Source: Oscheius tipulae
Taxonomy: Eukaryota > Nematoda > Chromadorea > Rhabditida > Rhabditidae
Assembly (NCBI GenBank): GCA_037178975.1
Contig: JASJZH010000002.1
Span: 5,693,501 to 5,757,500 of the forward strand
DNA: 64,000 bases
Reading direction: 5' to 3'
The stretch's first letter is position 1. Each line of letters begins with the position of its first letter. Below, one piece after another: positions 1-13,633 of the stretch. Under the pieces are notes generated by a model. It saw nothing but the letters and a program-made list of their open reading frames with translations. It ran no database searches and had not been told where the DNA came from. Made by a program: the position numbers and the translations under genes.

Positions 1-147
1 ATTGTGGCCGGAGAAGACCAGATCACTTTCCACATCTCTAGCAAGCGATCGGCCGACAACACGAGCTCCAAGGTCTTCCGCGAGGAACTGGCTCGCTCGC
101 TCCAGGAAATGCATGCTCTCTTCGTTGACAACAAACCTAAACAATAA
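1..147 (+). CDS. 3' end of an unrecognised gene (cut by window edge)
   Basis: An open frame runs from base 1 to a TAA at 145-147, giving 48 residues that end in DNKPKQ. Codon choice is rich in G/C third positions, like the conserved genes further on, and the reading is hydrophilic and probably helical (EELARSLQEMHALF). The stop overlaps an AATAAA. The rest of the gene lies outside the window, so no function can be given. It could instead be an internal exon that reads to a chance stop, but the stop followed directly by polyadenylation signals favours a true 3' end. Confidence 0.5.
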   Translation: MVAGEDQITFHISSKRSADNTSSKVFREELARSLQEMHALFVDNKPKQ

Positions 148-352
148 AATGCTATAGCTTCGTCCATACCTCCCCTCTTCTTTCATACATTACCCGAAAA
201 TGCTAAGCGGGTCCTATGTCTCTTTGTTCCTGGTATTCCCTCTCACCCCTCAGTGTAAGCCATTTTCATTGATTCAGACTGGTCATTGTTGTGCTTCGTA
301 GTCTAGTTGTTTGTTAACTTCGCAGCTGTTGTGTATCTAGCCATTTAGGCAT

Positions 353-358
353 AATAAA
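353..358 (+). terminator. Polyadenylation signal AATAAA
   Basis: AATAAA lies about 205 nt after the stop of the first gene, in AT-rich sequence. A second AATAAA overlaps the stop codon itself (143-148). Either could direct 3' end formation of that gene. Confidence 0.4.
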
Positions 359-2341
359 GTGTATATGATGCAGTTCATATTGAACATTCAGTATAAACTA
401 GTTTTTTTTCAGTTCGTGTTGAACAGGTTTACCGGATTTTCTACCACTTTTTGAGTCTAAAAATCCTTTTTTTTGATGTCAGGACATAAAATAACCCCTT
501 TGGATGTAGAAAAAGTCAAAAAAACGAAGCAAATTTTTTTTAAACTGTGTATTTCCTACAATTATTCTTGCAACTGTAGTTGTGAGTAGTGTTTATTGAG
601 CAAATAGCAAGCACACAAGGAAAAGAGAGAAAACCTACTTCTTTTTAAAAGCTGAATTGGATTTATGACAACAAGAGTTGCATTGAACATTACGGGCCTT
701 ACAGGAGCAACGATTAGTGTCACATTTGCCGTGTTTCTGGTGTTTTTTACTAATTGAACGTAGTCCAACAGCTGAGCCCAGTGACGGAAGCCGTTTTGTC
801 TTTAGCGCTCACAGTGTGATGATTTTGGTAAACGGCGATGAATTTCCATTCTCCGTCTGGCTGCATGTCTATGAGGTCTAGCTAAATACGATGAAGTTGT
901 TATTTGTAATGAAAAAATACTCGCCTGGCAACTCTGATTTCTTTGGTCGCTCTGCAAAGACAACGATTTCCTTCTTCTTTTTTTTCTTGTTTAGGGGGCA
1001 AACAGAGCAGCAGCTCTTCTTCCGCAAAAAGAGTTTTGAGAAGAAACCCGGGTTTTTGGTAACCATCAGCCTGTAAGACGAGCTGCAGGTGATGAATTCG
1101 GCTAGGAGCTTCTTGAATTAGACTTCGAGAGGTCTGTCCATGACCTGTCCATTGTGTAGAAGTCCGTTTTTTCGTTTATGACGCTAGCTTCGGACCTGGA
1201 AAAAGCTGCAGATCACAAAAATGACGGACCTTATAGCGTAGTTTCTCCTGACCTAATCGTTAAGCAATTACTCCCCGCTTAACGCTGCTGAACGGCTCCA
1301 AGTATTTTTTTTAGTTGTCAACGGGTTTGATTTAAGACGCTTTTTTTCTGTTCATAGTTGCGATAATTTTTAATATAAACTCTTCTCGTGTTTTCTTCGA
1401 GTTTGAGCCCGTTTCGCTCAGAAAAACTCGTCCACCAGGAATTCTCATTCCTGAGAAACTCACTTTTCCGGCATTCTCCTGCTGAGTTTCTCCTTTCCGG
1501 GCATCCACCCCGGGCATTCATTACTCTGCTGAGATTGGCAGAGGACTATTTCAAGTCACGGCAAACCGGAAGGAAACATGGCGGAATTGATGCCAGATTA
1601 CGAAGAAGAATGACGGTGAAGTTCAGAACAAGATGCAGAACGGGCCGAAAAAAGAGCTGATCATTCTGTCGAGAAGCACCGAAGAAGGAAAGGCTACTAG
1701 AATAAACTAGGCACATTTCTGTTTTGACATGGTTCTCATGGCCACAGCCACCACAGCTAAGCAGCCATTTTAGTAGTGGCTTGTGTTTTCCCCGTTTTTC
1801 ACAGGCTGGACCTATGAGAAGCAAAGAAACACTCATCTCCCTAAGAAATTCCAAAAAACGTAGAGACTGTATTAGGCGCACTATTACGTACTGATGTAGT
1901 CTGCGAAGCCGCTGGATCGGCTGCTGTTCCTTTTTTTGCATACATACTTTAGTTTCTCATTTCCGCTTCTTTTTCTGAATTGTCATTTCTAAACATGGTA
2001 GAGTAGAAAACAACACAGACAAGTCAAATCTATGCTAAATATTGGTGAAACGTTTACTTCTTTTTGCCTAAGAGCTTCGTTAGTTTTGATGTTGTTTTGT
2101 ACTTGCTCCGCTCGTATTTGAGAAAACACTCTGAAAATCGGTAACAGACCTTCACAACTGTTTGGAGAATCGGTGGAATCTATTAAGATAACTTCTTTTT
2201 GTGATATTTTATTTCTGTCGTCAATTTAGTACTAGAACTCGTAGTTACTTTGTTATTTTCTGTTCATCTGTCTTGTTTTTACTGCTTATCTCTTGCTTGT
2301 GGAGAATGTCCATGAAATTCGGCTGTTTTTCAGCCAAAAAT
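359..2341. other. Intergenic region, no supported gene
   Basis: This stretch is AT-rich with homopolymer T runs. The open frames on both strands are short and have poor codon usage, with no phased splice sites joining them. It probably holds the promoter of the ALKBH7-ASCC1 pair. A strong acceptor (TTTTTCAG, ending at 2333) lies just before the ALKBH7 start codon and may be a trans-splice site. Confidence 0.5.
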
Positions 2342-3186
2342 ATGCGAATCAGCTGTCGATTGAGCTCCCTGATCCATTTTCATAACATCCCCAAATGGCC
2401 AGGCGAAGTTCTGAAGGCTGTCGAAGCGAGCTGCTCAGTCCGGCCGAATTTCATCAGCGAGGAGGAGGAAAAATGCATTCTGACAGAGGTGGAGCCACAT
2501 ATGAAGCGACTACGCTACGAGAAAAGTCACTGGGACGATGTAGGCTCATGTATCTTCCCAAAAAAATAATGGATTCCTTTCAGGCAATCCATTTGTATCG
2601 GGAGCGCGAGCAGCGGAAATGGAGTGAGACGAGCGAAAAAATCCTACAACGAGTAAGGTTCGTCTGTTCTTCACCAAACTAACAAATTCTTTTCCAGAGA
2701 GACATCATTTCCCAAAGAGGCTCATCATCTGACCCACGTCCACATTCTTGATCTTCATAAGGACGGCGTGATCAAGCCTCACATCGATAGTATTAGAGTA
2801 ACATCACTGCTTATCAAGAATCTCCAGAATTTTCAGTATTGCGGAGACATAATCACCGGAATTTCGCTGCTTTCCGACTGCGTGATGCGTCTGCGACACA
2901 AGGACCAGAAGGACCTCCTCATGGTCGACCTGATGCTTCCGAGGAGGAGTCTCTACATTCTTGGGTACTTTCGGATCCATTTTAATAGAAGTTTACCGGT
3001 TTCAGTGGTCCTGGACGATACGATTTCACGCACGAGGTTCTTTCCGAGGAGGAATCAGTTTTCGAGGAACGGAAAGTGGCGCGAGGACGAAGAATTTCGA
3101 TCATCTGCCGCGATCTGCCCAAGAAGGAAAATATCCAGCAGCAGGGCGAAGAAATCAGGCTACAGCCGATTCCCGTCAATGGTTAG
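2342..3186 (+). CDS. ALKBH7: ALKBH7-like 2-oxoglutarate/Fe(II) dioxygenase, mitochondrial
   Basis: Five exons (2342-2539, 2584-2657, 2698-2797, 2837-2964, 3006-3186) give 226 residues, close to vertebrate ALKBH7. The N-terminus is basic and amphipathic, fitting mitochondrial import. The iron-binding pair is seen in KPHIDS (H-x-D) with the distal His in YDFTHEV, and the 2-oxoglutarate-binding Arg region in [11 protein letters not shown]. Family-specific segments are also present: HWDDAI, the W-S-E-T-S-E-K-I-L motif and LYIL. ALKBH7 is known from vertebrates as a mitochondrial protein involved in necrosis and metabolism; its exact substrate is not settled. The start was chosen because ATG follows an acceptor TTTTTCAG by 8 nt. 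The downstream neighbour ASCC1 starts 118 nt after the stop. Confidence 0.85.
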
Positions 3187-3202
3187 TTTGTTCTGAATTT
3201 GT

Positions 3203-3208
3203 AATAAA
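3203..3208 (+). terminator. Polyadenylation signal AATAAA of ALKBH7-like gene
   Basis: AATAAA lies 17 nt after the TAG stop. The next gene's ATG is about 97 nt further on, directly after TTTGCAG. This spacing resembles the poly(A)-to-trans-splice distance inside nematode operons. Confidence 0.5.
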
Positions 3209-3304
3209 GTTTTCTTATCAAACATGTGCTTTTCACACTAAGGTTTTCCATTTCGTATACTTCTACTCGATCGTATGGTTTTAAACAACTTGTCCTTTGC
3301 AGAA

Positions 3305-5110
3305 ATGGCTTTCCCGCTTCACTGCGAGACGTACCAAATCGGGAAGAGGACATATCGCCGCAACCCTTACAAGATTTGCTTAATTATGATACAAAAAACT
3401 CAATTTCCAGCACAGTGCCTCGCGAAAAATCTATTCGGACGTCGGAGACACGCCCGATCTGTATCCGGAAGATGATGAAGGCGATGATGGACCTTCTTGT
3501 GCTGTAAACTCTTACGGTTCGTTCTCATTCACTCTTAAAAACCTACAAAACTTCAGGAGAGAAAAATTGTGACGTGGCCGCCTCCGAAGAACCGAGAATC
3601 GTGATCGAGCGACAGCCGGCGAAAATTGAGACGCCGGAGGGAGAGATAATCTCCGTTGAGGATAGTCGAATCTCGATAATTCAAGGCAAATGGACTGCGG
3701 AGTCAGTTTCCGCCTTCCATTTTTGTAGCAAAACTATAAATTTATAGAATCGATGTTCCTCCTTTCGCGCATAGCAAACTTATCGGAATCCGTGGCAAGA
3801 ATCTGCGCGAACTCCAGGATAATACGGGCTGTCGCGTGGACATTCCTCGTCGTGGAGTGAAAGGACCCGTTGGTAGGACATTTTTCACTACTTTTCTATC
3901 AAAAAAACTTAGTGGTGAGGTCGAAAGACGGCATTGAAAGCGTTCAGCGCTGTCTGGAGCTGATCCAGGCGGTCGTCGATCAGGGCAAAGCTCACGCCCG
4001 TTTCACCCACTTCACAGCCTTTGCCTGTAATCAGCCGGCAGTTCTCGAACGATACAAGGTCTTCCGAGAGGCCGTCATGACTTCCGCGACCATTTCCGTG
4101 AGATTATTCTGTGTAACTTTAACTTAAAACCAGTTTAGGAGACGGCGAAAGACGAAGATCTCTTTATCAAACCGGACAGACTCCATCTGACTATTTCGAT
4201 GCTCTGGATCCTGGAATTGGTCGACGAGATGAAAGCCAAACTTACGCTGGACGCAGCAGCCGAAGAAATCAGGTATTTTTTTACTCTTTTTGTGTGAATT
4301 CTGGTAAGAAAGTCGAGAAAATGGTCGGGAAATATTCCTTTGAACTGGTTAAAGAAGTTTTGAATTTTTTAACTTCAATTTAACTTTGAACAAATGACGT
4401 TTTTGACGAAACTGCCAAGAGAAATGACCACCTAAATGTTTCATGATTTTTGAGCAAAAAAGCACTTTGATCTGACGTTGGGATCAAAAACAGCTTCTTT
4501 AGATCAGTGACCCGAGCTCTTACCAACTGCACCATTTAGATAAAAAGGTTTACTTCCGTTTCCAGCAGTCACACGTGTTTAGAAAGTGTACAAAAGCGCT
4601 AAAACGCAAGAAGTTATCTACCTTTCTTTTCTCCTTAATTAATTCTCGATTTTCCAGCAAACTGCTTAACGGAAAGCCGGTCAAAGTTAGCATCAAGGGT
4701 CTCTCCATCATGAACGACGACCCGGCACACGTCGATGTCCTTTACGCTGTCATATCTGGCGAACAGTCGGTTTTTCTAGTTTTTCCCGTCCAAATCAATC
4801 TCATTCCAGCATTCAAAACATCTCCAATATCGTCTACAAGCATATGGTCGAGGCCGGTCTTTCTCCGGTAGCTGAAGCCGACGTCTCGACCACAGCCGAG
4901 CCGGTCAAACTGCACCTAACGTTGATGAACAGCAGGAAGCAGGCGGAGAAGACTGGCAAGAAGAGGAGGTCCTTCGATGCGACTGAACTCCTGAAAGAGT
5001 TCAAGGACTACGATTTTGGCACGATCACCATCGACAAAATCTCTATTTGCTCGTTGAAGTCCGTCGACGTGGGCGGCTATTACACGGAATTGAGTAGTAT
5101 TAGTCTGTGA
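3305..5110 (+). CDS. ASCC1: Activating signal cointegrator 1 complex subunit 1 (KH + 2H phosphoesterase-like domain)
   Basis: Eight exons (3305-3373, 3411-3516, 3557-3701, 3748-3872, 3913-4097, 4139-4272, 4658-4765, 4810-5110) give 390 residues. The N-terminus has the ASCC1 motif G-K-R-T-Y-R-R-N-P. A KH domain carries its GXXG loop as IGIRGKNL. The C-terminal AKAP7/2H-phosphoesterase-like domain shows both H-x-T motifs, LHLTISM and LHLTLMN, and the family segment MNDDP. ASCC1 belongs to the ASCC complex (with ASCC2/3 and ALKBH3 in mammals), acting in alkylation repair and transcription. The ATG follows an acceptor TTTGCAG by 2 nt. Intron 1 is odd: the frame demands a junction after AAG at 3373, but no GT or GC donor is there. 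Intron 6 (4273-4657) holds a tRNA-like fragment. Confidence 0.88.
4465..4548 (-). repeat. tRNA-derived fragment (SINE-like or tRNA pseudogene) in ASCC1 intron 6
   Basis: On the minus strand, positions 4534-4514 read TGGTGCAGTTGGTAAGAGC, a near-perfect polymerase III A box. A degraded B-box-like string, TTTTTGATCCCAAC, follows at 4491-4478. No acceptor stem or complete cloverleaf can be drawn, so this is not an intact tRNA. A second fragment of this kind lies near 55.8 kb. Confidence 0.45.
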
Positions 5111-5174
5111 TAAAATCTTATATAATATTTAATCTTATATTTGTTGCCAATCTAAATTTTTTTTTCTAGCCGGC

Positions 5175-8100
5175 TCAGAGGAGCAGCGGCTTCGCGAAGA
5201 TTTCATTGTTGTTGTTGTTATTGTTGCCGGAGAGACACTCGAACAGGGCTTCGATGATTCGAACGTAGCTGAAGAAGTTCATTTTAGCTTGTCCGCGCGT
5301 CTCTTTCCGTCTCAACGTTACGTGGCCCATTGTAACCACTAAGGGGAGGAGGGGTTCGATCCCGTCCGAGATCTCAGTTTATCTCACGACCCCGCTCGAT
5401 CTCTGGATTCCTTCAGCCCGGCCATTCCCATTTCTAAAAGGTGCCTTCGGTATTCTTCCGAACAGATCTGACCAAAAGCAATGTCCGTAAAAAGATCGGC
5501 TTTGGTGAAATTAGACTGAAATGAATCAGATAAAACTTGAGATGCACTAGCAAATTGTTAAAGTCATATCTAGAGGCAATTAGCAGCCCATGCCGAGAAC
5601 ATGGGTGAGACAAGGTGAGGATAAAACAATTTGATGTACTGTTAAAAGTCGCCACATGGACCACACGACCTGGGTTCGATTTCTGAGGACGAAAAATTTT
5701 TTGAAGGAGCAATATTTTTTTTTAGAAGAAATAGGCATGGGAAAGAGGTTCAAGGCAAGGATTGTTCAGTCAGGATTGAAACGCCCCAAAGGGACTATAG
5801 CCTATCTTGTCTGTCCTAAGGAAAATATTCAAAAACCTACCTCCTGGCCTTGTCTCCGAGTCCTCCCTTCAGTCCGTTGCTCAGGTAGCAAAAGGCGAGC
5901 TCATTCTCGGAGTCCCAGCGCAGATTCTGGCCTCCGAGTCCCGCATGGCCGGTCATCCTTGAGCTGATACCATTGCGATTGTACTCGACGATCGTGACGC
6001 CTCGGCCTCGGGTAGTCATCGCGCCGCTGACCTTGTCTCTTCCCATGCTGATCAGTTCCTCCATCTTCTCGAGTGTGTTGCGACTGACGATACGGCCCGA
6101 CTGCAGCAGGTTGGCAAAGCGGGCCATTTCACGGGCACTGCTGATGGCCAGAAGAGCTGTCTGCTCCAGTGCGTAGACGTCCGGATTGTTCACGTAGCAG
6201 TTCTGAAAGGGGATGAATGAGTATATCAGATTTGGAAGTCAAAATACGAGTTATTGCTCAAGCAGAAACCGTAGCTGTCGATCATTCGACCAAATTTGAA
6301 CTGTAGCTCAAAAGAACCAGATTTCTTCATCCATTCTGAACCGATGACCTACTCTCTTCCAGATTTATTTTAATTAGTTAGAGCTTCAGTCATAGTAGAG
6401 AAAAACTTGGAATGATTGTTTGCTACTCATTGATACTTATTGAATGCTCAGATACTCAAAGGCCCAGTCAGGGACATGATGCAGAGAAGTCTCTCGTCGT
6501 CCCTCACTCCGCAAGCACCAGAGATTGGGTCTACTTCGGATAGAATACTCTTTTTGCCCACCTCGCCCAATGCCAGTATATTTGTAGCATGGAACTCTCA
6601 GCGAAGCAACTTGCATTGCATTGTATTGTGGCATGTGGTTTCTGTGCAAACGGATTCAAAAAGACATTTTAGAACTGAAGCTTATAGCCTTGCTGTGACA
6701 TGAGTGACATCAACCCCCTGACAAAAGAAAGAAGACTTACGAAGATGGTCTGGAGCCATGGCGGATTGTGGGCGACCTTGTGACTCATTCCTTTGCTGAC
6801 GTATTGCTTGAGGACGAACCAATAGTTGACGTTCTCCGGATCGGTCAAAAACTCGTCCACACGATTCCAGACAGTCGGTCGAGTGATTCTGGCCACGCGC
6901 CAGGCTTCCGTCAGCGGCAGACCGATGTGGATCTCGAGTCCTAGAAGGAAGAAAAGGCTGAGTACTGTACAAAAGAACCAAGTATGTCTCTGCCTATCTC
7001 TCTTTCTGTCTATGTCTGTCCCATATCCGAGTCCTGTCTGTCTCTCTCTTAAGTTCGTAACAACCTACCGTATTTCTGTGCGATTTCCTCCCTCCAGAAC
7101 TGTCCAATGCCGCGTCCGTCGGTTCTGCGAATGATCTGGTCGACGAGCCAGCCATAGGAGAGGGCATGGTAGCCGATGTCCTGTCCGGGCTGCCAGTTCG
7201 GCTCCTGGGCCTCGAGAATGGCCGCCATGCGCAGATGACACTTGGCATCCTCAACCGTGATCAGCTCCTCGATATGTGCCAAGCCGGCCGTGTGACTGAG
7301 AATCTGCTCGATGGTGATCTTGTCCTTTCCCTTCTGTCCAAACTCGGGCCAAAACGAGGCCAGTTGATCTTTGTAGTTGAGACGACCCGAGTCGACCAGC
7401 TTCGCGATACAAGTGGCACCGAGGGCTTTCGAGGTACTGAAGACGATCTGGAGCGTGCTGTGCTGGTACTCGCGAAGACTATCCCTATCGGCTAGTCCGC
7501 CCCAAAGATCCACGACGCACTCGCCACGATGGTAGATGCACAGAGCTGCTCCGTCTCTCTCCCACGAGCGCATCAGATTGTCGCTGAAAGTGAAGATGAT
7601 AAGTTGGTAGACTACTGGAAGATTTCGTTTTGGGTGACTAGCTAGAATTGCTTGAGAAAGACCGAACTACAAGTTTGGGTAGTTCCAAGACAGTAACCAC
7701 TGCCTGGGCTGTGAAGTGGTCACTTGTTGAGTAGTGAAAACGAAACTGGAAGAGTAGAGGGGCAAAGATAATGAGGCTTTTGAGAGAAATCTACCGAAGA
7801 GACTCTAGTGACCTCAAATGGTCAATAAGCCAGCCTACTTTCTCTTCAGAATTCTAACTCAAGAATATGTCAACTTTCTGGGGAAACCAGTGGTCATAAC
7901 ATTGTAAATGGAGTTTCAAGGGTTCAATGGTAGCCTAACAGGATTCTCATATTTAAATTTAGCCGCTCCTTAAGAATATTAGCTTAAAAAGATGGAAAGA
8001 ATGAAAAGAATACTCACATAAAGACCTCTTTGATCTTCTCGAAGCTCGGATGCACGTATCCTCCCCAGGTGGTAGGCTTCCTCTTGGCATTCTTGTACTT

Positions 8101-8181
8101 CCAGACGGCGAAGAGAAGAAGAAGAGGCAGCAGGACAAAGACGGTCAATCCCTGCAGTAGGAGCACCAGAATCTCCCTCAT
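5175..8181 (-). CDS. LACT-family serine beta-lactamase-like hydrolase, membrane-anchored
   Basis: Five exons (8181-8018, 7583-7069, 6940-6741, 6202-5841, 5268-5175) give 444 residues. A single N-terminal membrane segment (about residues 3-25, LLLQGLTVFVLLPLLLLF) is followed by a class-C beta-lactamase-like domain. The nucleophile motif S-x-x-K is FSTSKALGA, the Y-x-x motif is LSYGW, and the third motif is GHAGLGGQ in place of K-T-G. These are features of the eukaryotic LACTB/C. elegans lact proteins, which are hydrolases or peptidases rather than antibiotic lactamases. A short reading would stop at 5837, but splicing AG|GTAGGT to 5268 adds the expected C-terminal helix (ARSYVRIIEALFECL). The last exon also encodes seven consecutive Asn. 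It is tail-to-tail with ASCC1, with 64 nt between the stops. Confidence 0.85.
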
Positions 8182-9399
8182 TCCTGAGCCTGTAGATTGA
8201 AGTTGACAGCTGAAGGACGCCTGAACCATGTTTAACTTTATGCTCCTTAGCAAACATCAAGGTGACTCACTTCCGAGCTCGTCAAATGTTCCAAAAGGAG
8301 ACTCACCGATTGAACCAGCTGACGGGAAGTGAATTTGGCTCCTTTGGAAAAAAAACTTGTATTGCTTTGGAAAAAGAAACTTTTAGCTCCAAATTACTTG
8401 GATGTTCTTTTGTATACTTGCAGCAAGTTTCTACAAAAAAGCTACAAACTTTGTTAATTAAAATGTTCTGGAAACAATAGAAACTGAAAGGCTCGTCAGT
8501 TGGACAGGTGCTGCTAGAAGATGAGCTTTCACCGTGTAGACGAGCAGTTCTACTGTGGGTAGTTCTACTTTTTTTAACTCACAAGCAGGGACATAGATAG
8601 AGACAGAGAAAGCATTACACTACTGGATAGTGGTACAAATACAGGTAGTCGGGGACTAAGGAACAGGCAGCTTGATGACGATTTCAGCCGACCGAAAGGT
8701 AGAGGGGCAGTAGGACCTAAAAAGAGACAGTTAAGGACGGTAGTCGAGGACAGAGACAGGATATCGCAGCAACGGGAGTATTTCTACTCGTGGCGAGGCT
8801 GCGGGAAGACACATGGTGGCAGATATAGATGAACAAAGGGACACGCAGAGGGACACGAGGGGAGGGGGTGTTAAGGAGACCATATCTTTTCTGGGTTCAA
8901 GTCAGAGACAGGGAGCAGGGTGGGAAAGAGACACAAGACGTTGCCAAATTTGAGTACAACCCCGTATTCCATATCTCATTCGAGTTCAGTCGTTGTAGAC
9001 TAAAGACATGACGGAATCAATGGAGCGCTTGCACCAAATATTAACAAAATCGAAAGAATTGAAAAAACGACTGCATCTCTCCGGCACCTGAGTCGTGGAA
9101 GAGGGACGGCTCACTCGAAGCCCAGAATATGGTTCCCTTCGATCATCCTGTCACCTGTGAGGTTTGGACACCAAAATTTAGCCCAGGAGCTAACCAGGAA
9201 CAATCTTTTTTCTCTTTTTAGAGAAATCACATACATATATAGTGTTTTCCCTGATTGTGAGGCAGTAACGTTTATTGATCATTTTGGATAGAAAACAACT
9301 TTCTAGGGTTTGTAATCAAAATTTGCACCATCTGACTCAAGAGACTCTTGCAACAGATAAGCGACTTATCAGGTCAGCAGTCCGTTCCGTGTCCGCAAA
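8182..9399. other. Divergent intergenic region with degenerate GACAG-type tracts
   Basis: This lies between two divergently transcribed genes, so both promoters are probably here. Positions 8570-8960 are rich in loosely repeated GACAG/AGAGACAG words on the + strand. No coding exon could be supported. Confidence 0.5.
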
Positions 9400-11444
<2,045 letters not shown>

Positions 11445-11494
11445 AATACTTTATTTAGGCAGTATAAAGCTTGCTCCCGTTTTCTTTGAAATCA

Positions 11495-13633
11495 CTATGT
11501 AGCACTGGTATTCCGTCGCTGCTGGCGTCTCTGTCGACGGTTCAGTCCTCTTTCCACCGACGCAGTTGCCTAAATTTTTGCCTTGGCTTGTAAGATGAAC
11601 AGTACCTTTTTCAGCTTCTTCTCAGTATCGTTCAAAGCCTCTTGATCGGTAAGAGAAAACAAAGAAATAGTCGTGACCCCATCGTATTCTTGAGACTGGT
11701 AGCAGATTTCACCCTCGTCGGTCAGCATCAAACTTCTCTGAAATGCTTTCAGATTCATGACAGGAATAACAAGCTACAGTTTCTATCGAAGAATAGTGGC
11801 TCTTTGGTGTTACATCAACCAGCAGCGTCTTCAAAATCTCACCTGTCTCCAAAGATGTGACAAAAATTGCCGTACTTGAACATTGCGATCCTAAAAACTT
11901 TTAATAGATATACCAAACGGTAGCTACTGACCATCTAGCAAATTAACCATACTGTACTCCATTGCAATGTAAACATGTGGACCTTCCGTATAAAGCTGCT
12001 GAAATGCCTAAATGTGCATATATTTTTGACGGAGTCGTTACTTACTGAAGAACATTGCAAAAAATCTTCGCCATTGAGTTCATTTGAAAAAGAAAAGGAA
12101 ACCGCTGGGAAGCCAAAATCTTGGCTCCAACACTTGTTGCAGTATAGCTTCGTTCCGGTCCGGTTTTCAATGTTATAGCAGCTCACTAACGTTCCCTTGA
12201 ATGCGAATGTCCTCGACTCGTAAGACACCCCCGCCATTTGAGACTCATCGATGGGCATCAACACAGCACCAATTTCTGAGCTACTGCAACGAGATTCAAG
12301 GGATAACTGAAAAAAATAATTAGTAAAACTAATTTTTTTCTGCTTACATTGACTGTAGGATCTTTGAGACTTCGAAATTTGTTCGACTGCCCTGTAAGCA
12401 GTCGATCTAGAAAGAGTACACCGCCCAGGAAACGCATGTTTTCGTTCATTTCACCTGTAACTTTTGTTTTCCATCAATCTGCATGCTCTTGCCTTCGATA
12501 TTCAAACTAGGGTCAACAGTCCTTACATGTACATTCCTCTTCACGGGAATCACTCCATCGACAGGCGGTAATTCGTCAATATCGAAGCAGTGCTGTTTGT
12601 AGATTTCGTCAAGGTCGTGAACTTGAAACTTCCCTGCGGTGTAAGAAGCCAAATATCCATCGAATACAGAAATAATGTAGTCGTACACGCTCTAAAGAGT
12701 CGCTACAGGGACAAACGAGTCGAACTGACCTGTCTCTCCATTTCATAGAACATTTTTAGACGAATAGGCGACAGCTCGAAGACGGCCACGATAGGTTGTT
12801 CCTCTAATCTTCCGGCTGGAAGAGAGTTTAAAGTCAAGTGTACTTTTTACTATTTCAAGTGACTGCAAGTTTTGACTTACCCTTCTTCGTGCCTTTAATA
12901 TACAGTTCGTTTTTCAAGACACTGTATACGAAACCAGTGTATGTGAAGAAATTCGTGTTGGGGAGCTGGTATACTTTGAGCACGAGCTCGTTCTCGCAGT
13001 CAATGAAGAACAGTCTCTCGAAAGACGTTCGAATAACAAGATACGACTCGGAAGCTGTATTCTTCTGGAATTTGGAAGTGATCAGCTTAATTCTGAGACT
13101 ACCTGAGAGTCATATGGAACATCGACAAAGTGATGAGCGCGATACTTTTCCCCAGGAAGATATTGGAAACATTCCCACTTTTTGTACAAATTGTCTTTGC
13201 TGAACAGGGTCGGATTCGGATGGCATTGGACGAGATGCCCTCTGAATTTGAGATCAGTTTCGACTACAAAAGGTACACCTTTTGCTATAAACCATCTTAG
13301 TTCCAGAAATCTCATCCGTCGTTCTATAGCATCTCGACGGCTGAAACTACAGCTAAAAACTGAATTTAGAAACACTCACAGTTCGAAGAACACAGTCGAA
13401 AATCTCCATATTACTCGCGTTTTTGGTTCGGATGCCCAGTTCTCTGTGACGGAGAGATATCAATAGATGTTGACCGGGCTTACTTGGCCCTTGGACAGTT
13501 TTGCTATTGATCTTTTCCATAATAGCATCCGAAAACTGAAATGGAAGGGAAAAATTTGAATTGGGTCGTCTACCTTGGATATTTCTTCTGGAAGGAACTG
13601 TGGAGGAGTTCTTCGTCTGTTGGCTCGTGGCAT
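11495..13633 (-). CDS. Unrecognised conserved-looking protein, 525 residues
   Basis: Thirteen phased exons (13633-13574, 13535-13380, 13340-13279, 13241-13103, 13064-12881, 12815-12730, 12691-12508, 12454-12348, 12306-12046, 12007-11932, 11890-11843, 11745-11606, 11569-11495) sum to 1578 nt, exactly 526 codons, which supports the model. No catalytic motif or membrane segment was recognised. The protein starts MPRANRRRTPPQFLPEE and ends in a very basic tail (RRQRRQQRRNTSAT). The middle alternates short beta-like stretches (YLVIRTSFERLFFID, VLKVYQLP), which could form a propeller, but this is only an impression. It is tail-to-tail with the carboxypeptidase (50 nt between stops). It lies 367 nt downstream of SPTLC1 on the same strand, so co-transcription is possible. 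Confidence 0.7.

Noticed and set aside
5640-5690. GGGTTCGATTTC / GGGTTCGATCCC strings (also near 5350) resembling tRNA B boxes
   Set aside because: No A box at the right distance and no acceptor or T-stem pairing in either case.
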